Source: Lepeophtheirus salmonis (taxonomy: Eukaryota > Arthropoda > Copepoda > Siphonostomatoida > Caligidae). Taken from it: 64,000 nt of DNA. Positions 24,279 to 37,371 of this stretch are shown here, piece after piece. A program made the translations under genes and the position numbers. The notes beneath the pieces are model-generated. The model had not been told where the DNA came from, searched no databases, and saw only the letters and a program-made list of their open reading frames with translations. Each line of letters starts with the position of its first letter. The first letter of the stretch is position 1. The DNA lies in the NCBI RefSeq assembly GCF_016086655.4, contig NC_052133.2, positions 11,926,301 to 11,990,300 of the forward strand. Reading direction: 5' to 3'.

Positions 24279-24960
24279 TACAGGGTGACCCCTTGAAATC
24301 TTCTCCTTTTACTTTTTATGAAAACGTTCCTATAATTAGTTTGCAAATGAAAATATCAGAAAGCCTTCAAAAAAGGTAGATATTTAAATTAAATATGATT
24401 AATGATTCAAATTTTGAGCCTTCAGGCGTGAAGCATTTATCTAATTGAAAACTCGAAAATGTTAGACATATTTCTTCTTGATGGGGGTATATTTGTGGCG
24501 ATTTAGATGAAAGTAACGCGAAACGACGAAATATACATTTTTCTATACTATAACAGCACTTTTGTAAAGATTTGATCACATATACTTTGGCGTCATTTTG
24601 AAAGGTCTGTAGTAGAAATTTTCTCTATTGGCTAGCAAAGGATATTCGAGAATGAACGTAAAAATGCATTAGAAATTACTTAAACTGGAAGGAGACCCAT
24701 TTTAAACCTTAAATTATATGTGAGAAGATATATTTTTCCTATATATTAATATAGGAGGCCAAAAATCCTAGAACCATTGATACTTAATTTAGACTTTGAG
24801 ATCAACAATGTTGAGATGAGGTAATCAAAAATATTATTCAAGATTATTGAGATCAGGGGAATTAAGGTCGTCCAATTTCTTGAAGTTGTCTTATGATAAT
24901 TATTAACTTTTTTTGAAAGTCTAAAATGGGCTACTCCTTTGGTTTGTGTCACTCTAATAT
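24279..24960 (-). mobile_element. Truncated mariner-like relic with one terminal repeat
   Basis: TACAGGGTGACCCCTTGAAA at 24279 has the form of a mariner terminus. On the minus strand the region just inside carries a poorly preserved transposase C-terminus. It includes LDDLNSPDLNNLEYYF-like sequence, with a stop interrupting (about 24830-24890, compare SPDLNPLDYF). Further on is VIKSLQKCCYSIEKCIFRR, resembling the terminal helix. No opposite terminus was found up to 26 kb, so the 5' part is lost or beyond recognition. Confidence 0.5.
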
Positions 24961-26088
24961 TTTTGAAAAATGCAGTATTTATTTTGCATATATTGATTCA
25001 TGTAAATATTTTATAAATAAACACATACTAGATACTTGGTGCTAAATACTGCAAGTAAAAACTGGATTATTGATTAGAGTTCACTAATATTCAATAAATT
25101 ATACTAGAATATTGACATGTAGTTTGTTCATATTTATATATAAATAGTCAATAATAATAAAAATATCTTCTTGAATGTTAATAAACTTTAAAAAAAGCTT
25201 TTTGTAATTATTTACCCTAAAAATATTAACTTTTCCCATATGTCCTTGACTCATGGGGAAATAAAGCAGAAGCTCTCAATTTAAAATGTAAAAAGTTTTG
25301 ACTTTTGTTAAATTTTGATTGACATACAAGTATTATCTACAATTCATGTGTAGACGTGAACATTTTTGACACCTTCACAGATGAACAGTCAAAGTGTAAA
25401 TGTGTCCAAGTTTGATATATACTCAATATAAAAAGGATCAATATTTTAAATATATGCATAAGAATAGCGCTCACCCTCAATTTTTTTTTTAAATACCTTC
25501 AAATCACTAGTTTTTAAAGTTTCTAAGATTATCTTTATTATAAAAAAATGTAACATATTCTTGAAAATGTTGAAGTCTTGTAGACTCAAAATGATACAAC
25601 AGTCCGAAAATAAGAAGGGTTATGGTAACTTATAAGGAAGAAATCATTATAAGTTTTATATTATTTATTACAATTTAATTATTAAAAAAAATTAAATATT
25701 TAATTTTTTTCTCATTATCCTTTTATCCTTGGATTACTTCATTTCTTAGTCCACAAAACTTCAATCTTTATAATACACAACTGAAACTATATTTAAAGAA
25801 TTAAGTAATAATACACGTGAGTTTTTAGCAACTGCTCTTTTTTGAGAGGTACTCTAATATTGCGTCTTTTTTAGTTCTTACACTAATGAATTTTGTGTAC
25901 TACATGAGAAAATATTAAGTTTACTTTTTAAATCTCTATAAGCAATGATAAATGAAAGATCGTTTAAATGTAAACAATAAATCAGAAAGATACATAAGTC
26001 AACACTTCTTGGAAAATGTATTCATGAGTTCATATAAAATGTATTATGCATGATTGGTTAACATGACTGAAAATTTTAAGACATTCAA
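24961..26088. other. AT-rich non-coding stretch
   Basis: No gene or element recognised. Confidence 0.5.
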
Positions 26089-26240
26089 CATATGCATCGT
26101 TAGAAAATCTGAGATACTCCGTCTTTTGGCACCTGACTCACTCATAATGACGAGATGCAGAAATGTTTAGTTAAGTTTGTTTATTTAAAATAGAGGATTG
26201 AACCAGAATGTCAAAAAAACCTCCCTACATATACTTAAAT
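26089..26240 (-). pseudogene. 5' leader and N-terminus of a mariner transposase fragment
   Basis: On the minus strand an ATG at 26145 opens MSESGAKRRSISDFLTMHM and then the similarity ends. The leader upstream of the ATG (CAGAATGTCAAAAAAAC at about 26207-26224, and CATTATGAGTGAG around the start) matches the leader of the 63.3-kb copy, whose coding part reads KKAKRQSISDL. It is a short orphan 5' fragment of the same family as the relics at 9.2, 59.0 and 63.0 kb. Confidence 0.65.
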
Positions 26241-28759
26241 TTATGAGAAAATTAGATAGAGATAAATTAAAGAAAATATATAGACTTTTTCAAATAAGAA
26301 TAATTCAAAAATAAGTTTTAACATTGAAATATTATCGTGGTTTTATCTCAAATTGACAATGATATAGAGCGTTTTTGGTGGAGCTCTTTTTTTTTAAACT
26401 AAAATTTAGTATTAATTCCAGCTATCAAATGATTTACTTTTAAACTTTTTGAATATATTGTTCTTGGAACTATGAGACTTTGTATAAAAATCATAAATTT
26501 TTCAATTTATATCATTCTCATAACTCGAGTTATCTTTGTTTAAAGTTGAAAATTATTAATAGTAGTGAGCCTCTGAATAAAAATAACTTATTTACAACTT
26601 TAAACTTCCGACAATAAAATCAATTTAAACAGATTAGAAGCAATGTCATAAAAATTGGTAGACATAAAATCCCAGGTTACAAACCCAATTTGACAGAAAA
26701 TGAAAGCACGCTATAAAAAATGTATACAGCATTCTGTATAACTTTATTTCAATCCAAAGTTTTTAATCACTTTGTCATAATCCTACTGATATAATTTTTT
26801 ATTCATTGCTTATCAATGCAAGGTTTAAAGCTATAAAAATAATATTTTAATGCCTAGTTTGTAAAAGTAATGTGCATGGGGTTGTTTATACATACGATAT
26901 ATTTTTAGTAGGATAACATATATATTACAATATGTATATGTGTCTAACTATTTAATCAATTTTTGTGATTTTGTTAGCTGACTTATCACAAAAACTCTCT
27001 TATTGTATAAATGATGTTATTATTCCACTTGGCCAATTACAAGAAAAATCACTATATATTTCTTGCTAAAAAAAATTAATAATACCATACCTACTCTTAT
27101 GAATAGGTAATCATTAATCATGTAAACGAAGGATATTACCTGCCTCTTAAAGATGAAATACATATACCTAACTACATATTATGTAATCAAAAAATCCCTG
27201 ATGTTACAGAATGAGCTATTTAATAACTGAAAAACGTGATGGAATATCATTGAACTAAAGTTGTAGAAACTCTTGGTTCCTTAGATATTGTTTGTGTTAT
27301 TACATATTTTTTGATTTTTTTTCCAATCAAAAATAGTTAATTTATACAGTTCTAGAATGACACAATATCAGTATAACTTAAAAATATGCTTAAAAACACA
27401 AGACCGAACATTGTTACATTAAAAAACAATAGGACAAAACTGGATAAGTTGTAAATATTATGTTAGAAAAAGACTATATAAACATTCGACCCTCACTTGG
27501 AGTGAGGACTATGCAACAGATTTATCATTGAGTTCATCCATATACAAAAATAGGGTTCACTTTTCCAAAATTATTAAAAAGATGAAGTATTTTTCAGACC
27601 AACTTATTGAGGCCTTTAGGAATCATAGACTCATTTCAACGTGCGGAGTAGAGAACGAGTTAGAATTTTGAAAGTTTCTATAGGAAGGGGATGACATTAC
27701 CAACCAAACAGTCTTGAAAATTGATATTTGAAACGAAGCTTCTGAAAGCCCCACATACATGCTACCATATGGCTTACTTTCATACATTTGTTAAATAAAT
27801 TAAATCCTTCTCCAAACCACAGAAAAAGTAATTTTTCATAACTTCCTCCTTCAAAGATTAATATTATAATTATCAACTCAGAAATGATTTATACAGAATA
27901 AAACATCTGCCACTCTGCTTCTATCTCCCATTTTCATATTGATCGTCGTGTATTTTATATATAATAAGAGAGGGATTAAGAATGCATAAAAACATTCTTA
28001 GAAATATCGATAATTAATTTCATGATTGATTAAACACTCAGAAACTAATGATGTATCATTCTAAAAAAAAAAAAGATATAGAAAATATATGATAAATTAA
28101 GAGTTTACAAAGAAAGTGAAGTCTAAATATGATTTACACAATATAAGCAAGGATATTTCAGTCTCTGGGGTGGATAAACATCCCCATGGAAAGTAACAGA
28201 TTGTTAATTATGTGACATGCACAAATTTAATTTTCTTACGAGTAGTATCTCCTAGAAACAAATTAATAGGTATGTTCCAAAATATTATGAAAATAGAATT
28301 TTCGAGTAGAAAATTGAAATATTTATAATCCTTTACTAAAAATACAAACAGCTAAAGGAATTTCAATCATCTTCTTTTCAAAAGTAATTTCAACTTCCAA
28401 TTTAAATAGAGCCTCACACGTATTAAACATTGATTCTCCAGAGTGAAAATATGTATGCATATAATGAAACCAATAAAAACATGTCATTTTTAAAATTCAA
28501 TTTTGATACATGCTAGTGATAAACAAAATTCCCTTATTTTCAGGTATAACTAATAATGTCATATGTCAATTAATGTAGACAAAGTATAATAATCCCACAT
28601 AGCTTCAAAAATGATCGTAGGACGTCACTTGCATGAAATTTATGTGAATAAAAATTTAAGTCACAAAGTGTATTATCAATTAATATATTTTACTAGGGGT
28701 ATTGCAAACTTTCACAATTATACCGTAATATATAGTAACTTACAAAAATAAGTGTATTA
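26241..28759. other. AT-rich non-coding stretch
   Basis: No gene, tRNA or element recognised on either strand. Low-complexity A/T tracts dominate. Confidence 0.5.
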
Positions 28760-28789
28760 CATATATATACTACCACAGAAGGCTGCCTG

Positions 28790-29045
28790 CGTTGCAGGGA
28801 TGAATAGAGGGGAATATATACTAAGGATGAAGGTAGAAGAATAGATACAGAGAGAGGGATGTAGAAAGATACAGAGAGAGAAGAGAAAAGGGATATTCCT
28901 GAGAAAGATACAGAAAAGAAGAGAAAGAAAAGGCTGTTTAAATAAACTAATAGATAAATAGAATTATTTTTTTTTAAATAGGGGGGTTTCAGAAATTTTT
29001 TTCGGACTCAAGCCCCTCCCCCCCAAAAAAGGGCTATCGACGCCA
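28790..29045. repeat. Purine-rich GAGA tract with C-rich repeat tail
   Basis: From about 28810 to 28935 the plus strand is almost entirely A and G, with repeated GATACAGAGAGAG and AAGAGAAAG units. It is followed by AAATAGGGGGG and CCCCTCCCCCCCAAAAAAGG. The tract is a degenerate simple repeat, possibly attached to an old interspersed repeat end (GGGCTATCGACGCC). No coding content. Confidence 0.55.
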
Positions 29046-29219
29046 TTATAATACATAACAATTTAAACCATATAGAAAGAAATATATAGAGGCTATAAAG
29101 GGACATAGTTAAACAGTAGGAGATTAAAATCTGTAATAAGAATACCTTTAGTTTATTATAATTTCAACGTCAGGTAAATAAATTAGGTACAGTGTTGTGA
29201 GGATTTTGGTGAACGACAA

Positions 29220-29690
29220 TCTAAAAATTAGCAATGCTGAGGTCTAAAGATGATTGGAATCGACAGAAGAAGATTTGTGAAGGTGAGGAAACCCCTGGTG
29301 GAGACTAAGGACTCCAGAGGAGAGATCACAAGGACAAGGATACTGGATGTGCAAGAATATTTAGCCTACTAGCTCCCCCGACCTGAATCTGATAGATTAT
29401 TTTGTGTAGGGACACCTTAAATTTAAGGTCAATGGAGGTCCTCACACCACAAAAAAATTCTAATCGATTATATTGTCCTGGAATCCAAGAATTTAGATCG
29501 AACACTAGTTTCCAAAGACCATGCGCGGCTAATACATAAATAGAGGCTGTTGTTTAGACTAACAGAAGCTAAATTGACTAAGAAATATTCTCAATGATTG
29601 CCTCTGTTGATCAGATTCTATTTTATTGAATAAACCTTATAAAATGACAATTTAATGTTAATTTAAAGTACGGGATTTTACTTTGATACT
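29220..29690 (+). pseudogene. Mariner transposase fragment, C-terminal (family shared with 38.7 kb)
   Basis: Plus strand. An upstream GC-richer part (about 29230-29350) gives RRFVKVRKPLVETKDSRGEI in one frame, perhaps a remnant of the linker. Then SSPDLNLIDYFV, stop, GHLKFKVNGGPH (around 29375-29440) matches SPDLNPxDYFVWGHLKxKV with the conserved catalytic Asp. The next stretch, in a changed frame, is SSHHKKILIDYIVLESKNLD. That matches SSHHEKSLIDSIVLECKNLN of the minus-strand copy at 38.85 kb. The first two catalytic blocks are missing. A possible right end is TTTTACTTTGATACTCTGTA at about 29675-29694. Confidence 0.75.
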
Positions 29691-29694
29691 CTGT

Positions 29695-31439
29695 AAAGTT
29701 ATTTACAACAAATTTGATGTCATCGCTTGAAAGTACCCCTTTTCTCAGCTGAAGTATATGGCTAAGTCATTGGCGCATTTTGTTGCCTTCACGTATTTAT
29801 TTTGATATTTTTCAAACTCTAGGAGCAATATTGACCCATTAATCCCTGCAGTTATCTTGTCCAATCCTGAGGAGTGTCCTTAAAAAATGTTCAATTCTCT
29901 TCTTTTTTTTTTTTGCAAATAGAACAATCTGCTTGTTGTACATGCTTATGTTTTAGACATAAAATATAAGAAAAGACAATTTTCTTATTCCATAAACAAA
30001 AAATGACCCTAATTCATGGTCTATTTGATCGTTTCGATCAATTTAACACAAAAAGACTCCATTTTCTTACATTTTATATTGCATAATGATTTATATATTA
30101 TTATTGTTCTAAGAAGACTTGCCCTGTTAATAAAATATCCTTAAAAATATACAGTAGAATACTGAAGCTCGACACTCATTCATTGTGGAATGAGCGATGA
30201 GAAGCAATGCAGCAATTGAGTTCCAAATCCATTTCCCCAAATATCTGAAAACAACTTAATTAATGCTCAATGAAAGTGCTTACTTTAACGTTGCCTTACT
30301 TATTTCACAATTACTGTTCTTGCCACTTTACTCTCCTGTTTTCTACTATGCCTGTATTGGAACACATGTATTTCACTTTTTATTCATTCATAAAAGTCAG
30401 TCAGAGGGTTGAAAATGATCTAGCGAGTTGGGATAGCCAAACAATATTTTCAGTGTTACAATGACATCCGGTGCTTCATATATCCAGTAAGTGTTAAAAT
30501 TTCAATGAACCATCGGGTATTCTTCGCTTCGTCTCACTTTATGAAGTTATTTCCTTATAGTTAAAAAGTTACGATAATGGAATTCGACTTTCCACTTATG
30601 GATCTCCAAAAAGTGAGATAACGTATGATCTTTAGGGAAACTGATACAGCTTACCAAAATAATGATAATACCTTTGGAAAATTGAAAAAAAAACTTTTCG
30701 TATTGTTAACCATAATACATATCGCAATAAATTAATTCTCATATTTTCTACAACTAACTGTTCAAACAATTAAATACCCTTGTACTGTAGAAGTGATTAT
30801 GACAAAGACGAAAAAGAGAAATAAATATAAAGTTTTATTTTGACATTTAGGAATAAGAGTATTCTTTGTAATTATACAAATCTAAGTATATATTATGTAC
30901 TTACAGAAAGGCATATAAACATTATTTAGGTGAAGAACTAACCATATTACATTCATAGTACACAGTGGGTTAATTATGGTTTGTTGTTGTATATGTTGTA
31001 GGTACATTCATTTAACTGTAGGTGTGTGAACTATACTCTTAAATACATAATTTATGATTATTTACTTATTCATATTTTTTTTGAAATTATCAGACTTTAA
31101 TTTCATTCTGCTCTTGACAATGTAAATATTTATTTATTATCTACACTATGTAAATAAGAATGTTTAATACTTGAATGAAAAATGTGTACTACATAAATCT
31201 TAGAATATGTAATAAAGCTAGGCGTTAGATATATGTGCTGTATATTTGATTGATAGTGAAGGCTTAAGTTATTTTATTAATCACTTTCATTTTGACGTCC
31301 AAACTCAAGACAATACTTCACCATTATACTAAATATGACAAAAAAAAGTATGTTTAAGTCATGTAATGGGCTGATCTTATCTAGTTGTAGACATTTTATT
31401 ATTTTCAATCTGGAATAAAAATCACGGAGGAGTACAACA
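29695..31439. other. AT-rich non-coding stretch
   Basis: No supported gene. Short open frames at 30270-30464 and 31277-31465 have no family features. Confidence 0.5.
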
Positions 31440-31610
31440 AGACATCTTATCTCTGAACAGACCAAGCCCAGACGGTTGGATAGAGCAAAACCAGATGCAA
31501 CCCCTTTGGACTACTCTGCCTAGGCGCGTCTGGAGGAGAGGGTGTGTGCTACTCATCACAGGAGAGTTTAGTCTCTAGAGGCTTCCATCAGAACCTCTTT
31601 TTTTAATATC
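31440..31610 (+). pseudogene. Mariner C-terminal fragment (same family as 36.5-37.4 kb)
   Basis: The plus-strand stretch GACTACTCTGCCTAGGCGCG, then TCTGGAGGAGAGGGTGTGTG, through TAGAGGCTTCCATCA is the reverse complement-level match of 36710-36800. In the frames it gives LLCLGVSGGEGVCYSSQESL, the region DYSxWAxLEERVC...SxxSLEAS that follows the third catalytic Asp. It is only about 130-170 bp long and has no terminal repeats, so it is a truncated remnant. Confidence 0.7.
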
Positions 31611-34119
31611 CAACTACATATAAGTACAGTAGTCTTGAAATGAGAGAGGGAATGGAACTACAAAAGTCGAGTAATGAATGTATTAATGATTTAATAGAAT
31701 AGGTTTATTATGTGTTTATTTTATTTTATCAGCAGAATAGTTCCCCAATAAATAAAGCTCTTTTAATTCCTGTATTTTTTATCTGAAAGCTTCATTTGAA
31801 TATATAGGGGAAATTATTAAATAAGCTGTCAACTAAATATCAAAGAGTACCAGACTCAGAGCTCTTTGTCTGTTTCTTCTCTCTCAATGGAGAAATGTTA
31901 GTATCCGGTATATTTCTTTTTACCACAGAAGAAACGATAAAACGACGGTTCAGATGAGGTTTTGATTATGTATTTGGCTTTCTGGAGCTTTCTGATTGGT
32001 TTAAATAAAAGTTGTAGGATGATATTACCTGTAAAAAGAAAAATAGCAAAATAGTATCATCAAAACTCATGAAGATATTGAGCTAAACTTAAAATCTTTT
32101 CATATATTTGTAAAATAATGAAAAAAATCGTTTTGTAAGAGAAGGTTGTATGATGAATTGTAAAAATGCATATGTGATATGATTATGTATATTTATAAGT
32201 TGAAAGGGTTAGGAAGGAAGGGTGGACAAACAAATTTAATATTTTTTCAATAAGAATGGGGAATTGACTATTATGGAAAATATGACCTTATCCTTATAGG
32301 CCTAAATGAATATAATTTCAGTAAAATCCCACTTACATTTTGTGCATGCTCATAGCATATGAGTAGGTTAAACTTCTAAAATTAAACTAAAAGCTTGGCT
32401 GGGCTGCCATTTTTAATACAACTCCAATAGGATGAGCTTTGATTATTAAATTGTAGCTTAACAACCACCACCACTTGAACATTCATGTACCAACCATTCT
32501 CCTCCTCCAATAGAAAAAGAGATTATACTTCTGATAATTATTACTTCATTGAAAGTTAATGAAAGAGACTCCATAGAATACTTGACTGGAGTTAATATCC
32601 AGGTGGAGGAATTAATCGTGAATGAAATATTGAAAGAATCCAGGATGTTCATTGTTTGATCAAGACACCGGATGGCATCTATTACTTTTCAAGGCGGAGT
32701 TGGTAGTACGGATAAAGGACAAGAATCTCGAGATTTGAGTTTCTGGCTTTGGAGGAAGGTTTCTCTTTCTCATTTTTATATTATAATGGTGAAATGTCAA
32801 ACGGGAGAGGGAGGTAGTCAGGGGTAGTTGTTTACATACTTTTGTTTGAATACTGTCGCAACACCTATAGGATATTATATATTTTTTAGTTTGTTCATAG
32901 CCTAATGTCTGGGTTACTATGTAATTGTTATTTTATTTGATACGATGTTAGTCTGGACTTTGTTAAGTAACTGTCAACAGATGCTATATAGATGTAAGTA
33001 CCTATTTCAGCCCTTTTGGACAAGAAATATTTAATGAAAGTTAGATGCTCAATTTTGTACATTTTTATAAAAACAGTAACATCAACTCACTCAAACGACT
33101 TTTATATAACAATTACTGGTCCAAAATAGCTAAAAAAAATTATTTCTAACTTTCTTCAGATGCTTCAAAAATATTACTAGCTTTGATTTACGAGTGCTAC
33201 CATCTTGCAGAATTATGAATTGGCTTAAACAATCTCAAAAGTGGAAAATGCATACTCCATTGCCATTTATGACAATTCAATACTTATATTAGGTTATTCC
33301 AAGAAGCATGTGATGATGATGTATTGATCAATTACGTTTTGTATTTCACATACATACATAGTATATTATTCTTTGTTATTTATATTTATATAGTATTATT
33401 GCATAAAGTTATAAGTACATGCATGTGTAAGTATATAAATCAAAACAGAAAATAAGTTTGCTCACATATATTTAACGGAAAATTGTCATAATAAAAATGT
33501 ATTTGTAAATATTATTTGTATGGCATTTTAGGAGAAATCAAAAATAGGGGAGACCCGCAAAAGTTGCAACACTATTAATATTGGCTCAATTATTCGGAAC
33601 TACTTTGACTTAAACACACCAAATTAAAGCCTCAATTACATATATTGATTTAATATGTCATATACCGGGGATCACTGTCAGAAAATTCTGGTGTTTAAAA
33701 ATTAGATTTTTTATAATGTTCCAGCAACAAACATATAAAAAAATTATTCAAATATATTTTTCCACATCGGAGGGTTAAGGTTTATCAAATTTGATCATAT
33801 GGCTTTATTACTAATAAATGCCTTCCTTTGACCTACATAATTAAAAAAATGGTATTTTGTGAAGCAATTACTGTCTAAAATATATAAAGCAGAGTAAAAA
33901 CCATATCCTTAAGTTTACTTCGAACTGACTTCTAAAAAAACAATTCGTTTTATAAAGTGAGGACCCAAAACTTAATTAATTTTTTATTTCCCATATATTC
34001 TTTATTACATGGTTTCATTACATAGACATACAATAGCTTCAACATTATTATAGAGGTTTTTAGTTTTTATCATATGTTTTTAAGCGTCAACAAAAAACCA
34101 ATACATGTGTAATCTTCTC
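31611..34119. other. Non-coding stretch with one unexplained patch
   Basis: Mostly AT-rich. Between about 32458 and 32760 the composition is more balanced and both strands stay open for about 60 codons. The plus strand reads IEKEIILLIIITSLKVNERD; the minus strand ends in a Gly-rich WLVHECSSGGGC. I recognise neither. Confidence 0.35.
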
Positions 34120-34578
34120 TTCGCCAGTGTCAGTGTCGAGAGGCCTGAAGAGACTGTTAGATTCTCCATCTAGACTATCTACAACATCAAGTAGTCAATT
34201 AATTTGCGCAACCTCTTATATAGGCAAGAAGAACAAAAACTTATTGTGCAACAATATGGTTGATTTCTGGCCTGTCTCCATGTGGCCCTTCTCCATCCCT
34301 GCCCTCCATCTCCTCCCCCTTAAAATTTAGAATCTTTTTTATAAGAATGTCTACTGGGCCTCTCATTCAAATTTGAAAGCTCCTATATGCCTGGCACACC
34401 ATGGACACAAAATTTAATATAAGCTGCCAATTTGTTGGCCTGCTTGTGAGGCTGTTATTGACTGTAAAGGAGAAAATATTGGATAAAACTATAATGAAAT
34501 ATAGTATTTAGTTGTCTTTCTTAATTCTATAAAAATCTCGTTTTTCGTCTACTGCAAGTTTTAAATTCACACTCTGTA
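34120..34578 (+). pseudogene. Mariner C-terminal relic with right terminal repeat
   Basis: Plus strand. The block NNMVDFWPVSMWPFSIP (about 34250-34305) corresponds to ENMxDFWPKxMWPPSSPDLNP around the third catalytic residue, here with the catalytic Asp segment lost. The next block in a shifted frame is KNVYWASHSNLKAPICLAHH, matching the HSNLxALKxA helix, then AVIDCKGENI. The right end, CGTCTACTGCAAGTTTTAAA then TTCACACTCTGTA, finishes at 34578. Its CTACTGCAAGTTTT core is the same as the termini of the short non-autonomous family at 15.2, 42.6 and 55 kb. This element may be related to the transposase source that moved them. Confidence 0.7.
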
Positions 34579-36480
34579 TTTTTATTTGAAATTGAAAATT
34601 TTTAAGCATTATTTTATTAGAGAAAAAATTTACAAATCTTAAGAAATTGTAAGAAAAATGATCATATATTGCAATTTGTAGAAATTGTCTTCTTATGCTA
34701 TTTTAACTGTTAGTAAGACAAAATAATACAAATCAAGAGGAAATGAACTCAATGCCTGATGTATACAATTTCATACGTCGTTTTCAGCAAAAGGTTTTTG
34801 CTCTAAAAGAATAAGAATGTAAAGTAATTGAACGTTGAATTTACTTAGTAACTCTCTCCATCAAGATAACCTTATGAGCAATAAATTATTTAGTACTTTG
34901 CACACACTAAAACAAACTAAACTGATTTTATGACAATTCTATTGATTGGGCAATGAGATCATTACTAATCTGCATTGGAGTCCTTAATAACTAAGGGCCG
35001 CACAACAAAAGAAAGCATTGTCAATCCCACTTTTTGGGGTTTTATAATTATTATAAAATTAAATGAGGCCCCATTAGAGAAAGTTTTATATGGGGGAGGG
35101 GTGAAGGATAAATATTTTGTAAACTAGTCAAATTTAATGTTAAAATTTGATTTTTTAACTTTTCTTTTTTTAAATTTACTTTTATTTTATATGTTTTTTT
35201 ACTATTACACAAAATCCCTATTATATTTTAAACTGGGTTTACCTACAGCCTTTTTTTGCCCCCTAAAATGGACTTAACCTATAAAAAAAGGATATTTCCT
35301 AAATTTCCAAAATAGTACCTCGGAGCTCTGTAGAGGATGCATATAGAAGGTAGATCTGGTTAAATGAGACTAGTTAGTCACCCAACATATAGCCGCAAAA
35401 ATATATTTTAGATAATTACAGTTACACTTAATGAATTAAACTATAGACCCAAAAAAAATTGGGGACAAATTTATATTTTGTCAACTTATTTTGACAGCTC
35501 AAAAATTATGTATGTGGAGTTTTTATTTAAATTTAATAAGGATGTTCATACAAAATCTATCAACTTATTTAAATATAGCGTGGAACTTTTGAGAGCTTTC
35601 CCTTCAATTTAGGATTCTATTGACGGATTAATCATAATATTTTTAATAATAGAAATGAAAAATAATTAACTGAATTAATCATGTAATCCAGATTCATTTT
35701 TGAAAAAAAATGAATCTGCTTTCTTTAGTGTTGACAGGTCTCGTACATATGTAAAAATAATAATTTAAATAGTGATTTAAGAAAATTAGAAAAATGAAAA
35801 TGGTTGTTTATACATACGTAAGCAGCTTATATATGACTCACACAATTCCATGGAGAAAAACGGTGGAGAGGAGGGGAAAAATTACCTTATTCAGTTTTTT
35901 AAATTGCTCTGTTTTATATTATTTATACAACATAAACATTCTTGATTTCTGAGTAACATAAAACTAAACGAAGGAGAAAATGAATCTCACAGCCATCTTA
36001 GCAAAAAAAAAAAAGGCAATCCCATATAAAGTCATAAAAAAGTAGTTTAGTATAAGTAGAAAAGAAAATTTGTATTTATATACACATATTTTCTACAATA
36101 TGAAACATTTGTGTTTAATAGAATAATTGTTCACATATATAAATAAGTCTAATCAACTTGTTCAAATATGTGAAGCTTCAGGATAAAAACAAAACTTACT
36201 CAAGACAACGTTAGCTAAAATTATATGCTCCATAGCTTTAACTAATAATAAATATAGCTGGTTTTTCTTCCCTAATAGAAAACCAATACATCTATCTCAC
36301 TCCAAAGTTATCAAGATATGCAGCTGATTTAAAAAGGCATTTAATCATTCGAACCATTTGTCCTTTTTTTACCACCCATTTATATCACAAATATACTATT
36401 ACAGTAAACCCCATATATGGCTTGAGAGGGCACTATTTTCGGCGGCAGTTGCAAGGGGAGCTTTTTGATACACACAATTA
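34579..36480. other. AT-rich non-coding stretch
   Basis: No gene or element recognised. A small GC-richer patch at about 35320-35390 is unexplained. Confidence 0.5.
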
Positions 36481-37369
36481 TACAGGGCTGATCTTAACTA
36501 GTGGTACATATTTAATTTTTTTCATTTTTTCAAATGAAAAATTTTAACGAGAGGTTTTGTGAGGACATTTATTTTACAAAATCATCTGAAAATTTTGCTC
36601 AGCCCAACTTTTACACAATATGTGAGCCCTCAGCTCTAATAATGGTCCTGATACGAGGCTGAAATCCATTGCAGACATTGACTATGTATTCAGGCTCGAG
36701 CTTGGCCCACTCCTTCTTGATGGAAGCCTCTAGAAAGTAGACACTCCTGTGATGACTAACAAACGCCCTCTCCTCCAGACACGCCTAGATAGAGTAGTCA
36801 AGGGGTTTTTTTTTTTCTTGAGAGGAGTACCTTTCGAGGTCCCAAAAACTATAAAAATGTTGTCTACTAGGAAGGCATGGGTCTTAGCCGTGCAATGACA
36901 CGGAGCTCCGTCTTAAGTGAAAACAAAGTTGTCCCCGAACTTTTTCTGGCCCAAAGTAGCACTTTCATATCCAGAAGTTCGATGTCAGCATCTGTATTAT
37001 TCTGCTCCTTCTTTTAGATAAAAATGGGAGGACAGACTCCACAAACCCAACACCATGGTTTCGGCTTGATTTTTTGTTCTGAAGATATGTCTCACTGAAG
37101 CTGAGACATTTTTGGTTGTGATGTAGCAGCTGTTTTGCTTATTCACTGTGGCATCAACGGTGAACATTTTTTAATCAAATAAGAACCAAATATTGCCTAA
37201 ATTTTTTAGGCTTTGAGAAAATTAAGAATCTTCTTTGGTCTTTCAAATTATCTCAGCTTTCTCAGATGAGGGATACGATTTATTGTTGTCTTTCTCCATG
37301 ATTTTGCACTAATCTCACTCCGGATTAAAAATAATTAAAAGTGTAACACTAGATAAGATGAGTCCTGTA
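36481..37369 (-). mobile_element. Mariner element with matching ends, internally deleted
   Basis: The left end TACAGGGCTGATCTTAACTA then GTGGTAC and the minus-strand right end TACAGGACTCATCTTATCTA then GTGTTAC match at about 23 of 27 positions. TA flanks both sides (36479-36480 and 37370-37371). The length of 889 bp is roughly 350 bp shorter than a complete mariner, because the N-terminal half of the transposase is missing. A C-terminal fragment of the same family lies at 31.5 kb. Confidence 0.88.
36611..37299 (-). pseudogene. Mariner transposase lacking most of its DNA-binding half
   Basis: Minus strand from an ATG at 37299 (MEKDNNKSYPSSEKAEII) to a stop at 36611-36613. The helix-turn-helix region is almost entirely lost: within about 45 codons the sequence reaches KMFTVDATVNKQNSCYITTK, the first catalytic-Asp block. 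Next are VSASVRHIFRTKNQAETMVL and FGDNFVFT*DGAPCHCTAK, where the second catalytic Asp survives next to a stop. The WPPSSPDLNP part has been lost around an A-run. The tail RAFVSHHRSVYFLEASIKKE, then YIVNVCNGFQPRIRTIIRAE, ends GSHIV. Several stops remain. Confidence 0.88.
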
Positions 37370-37371
37370 TA

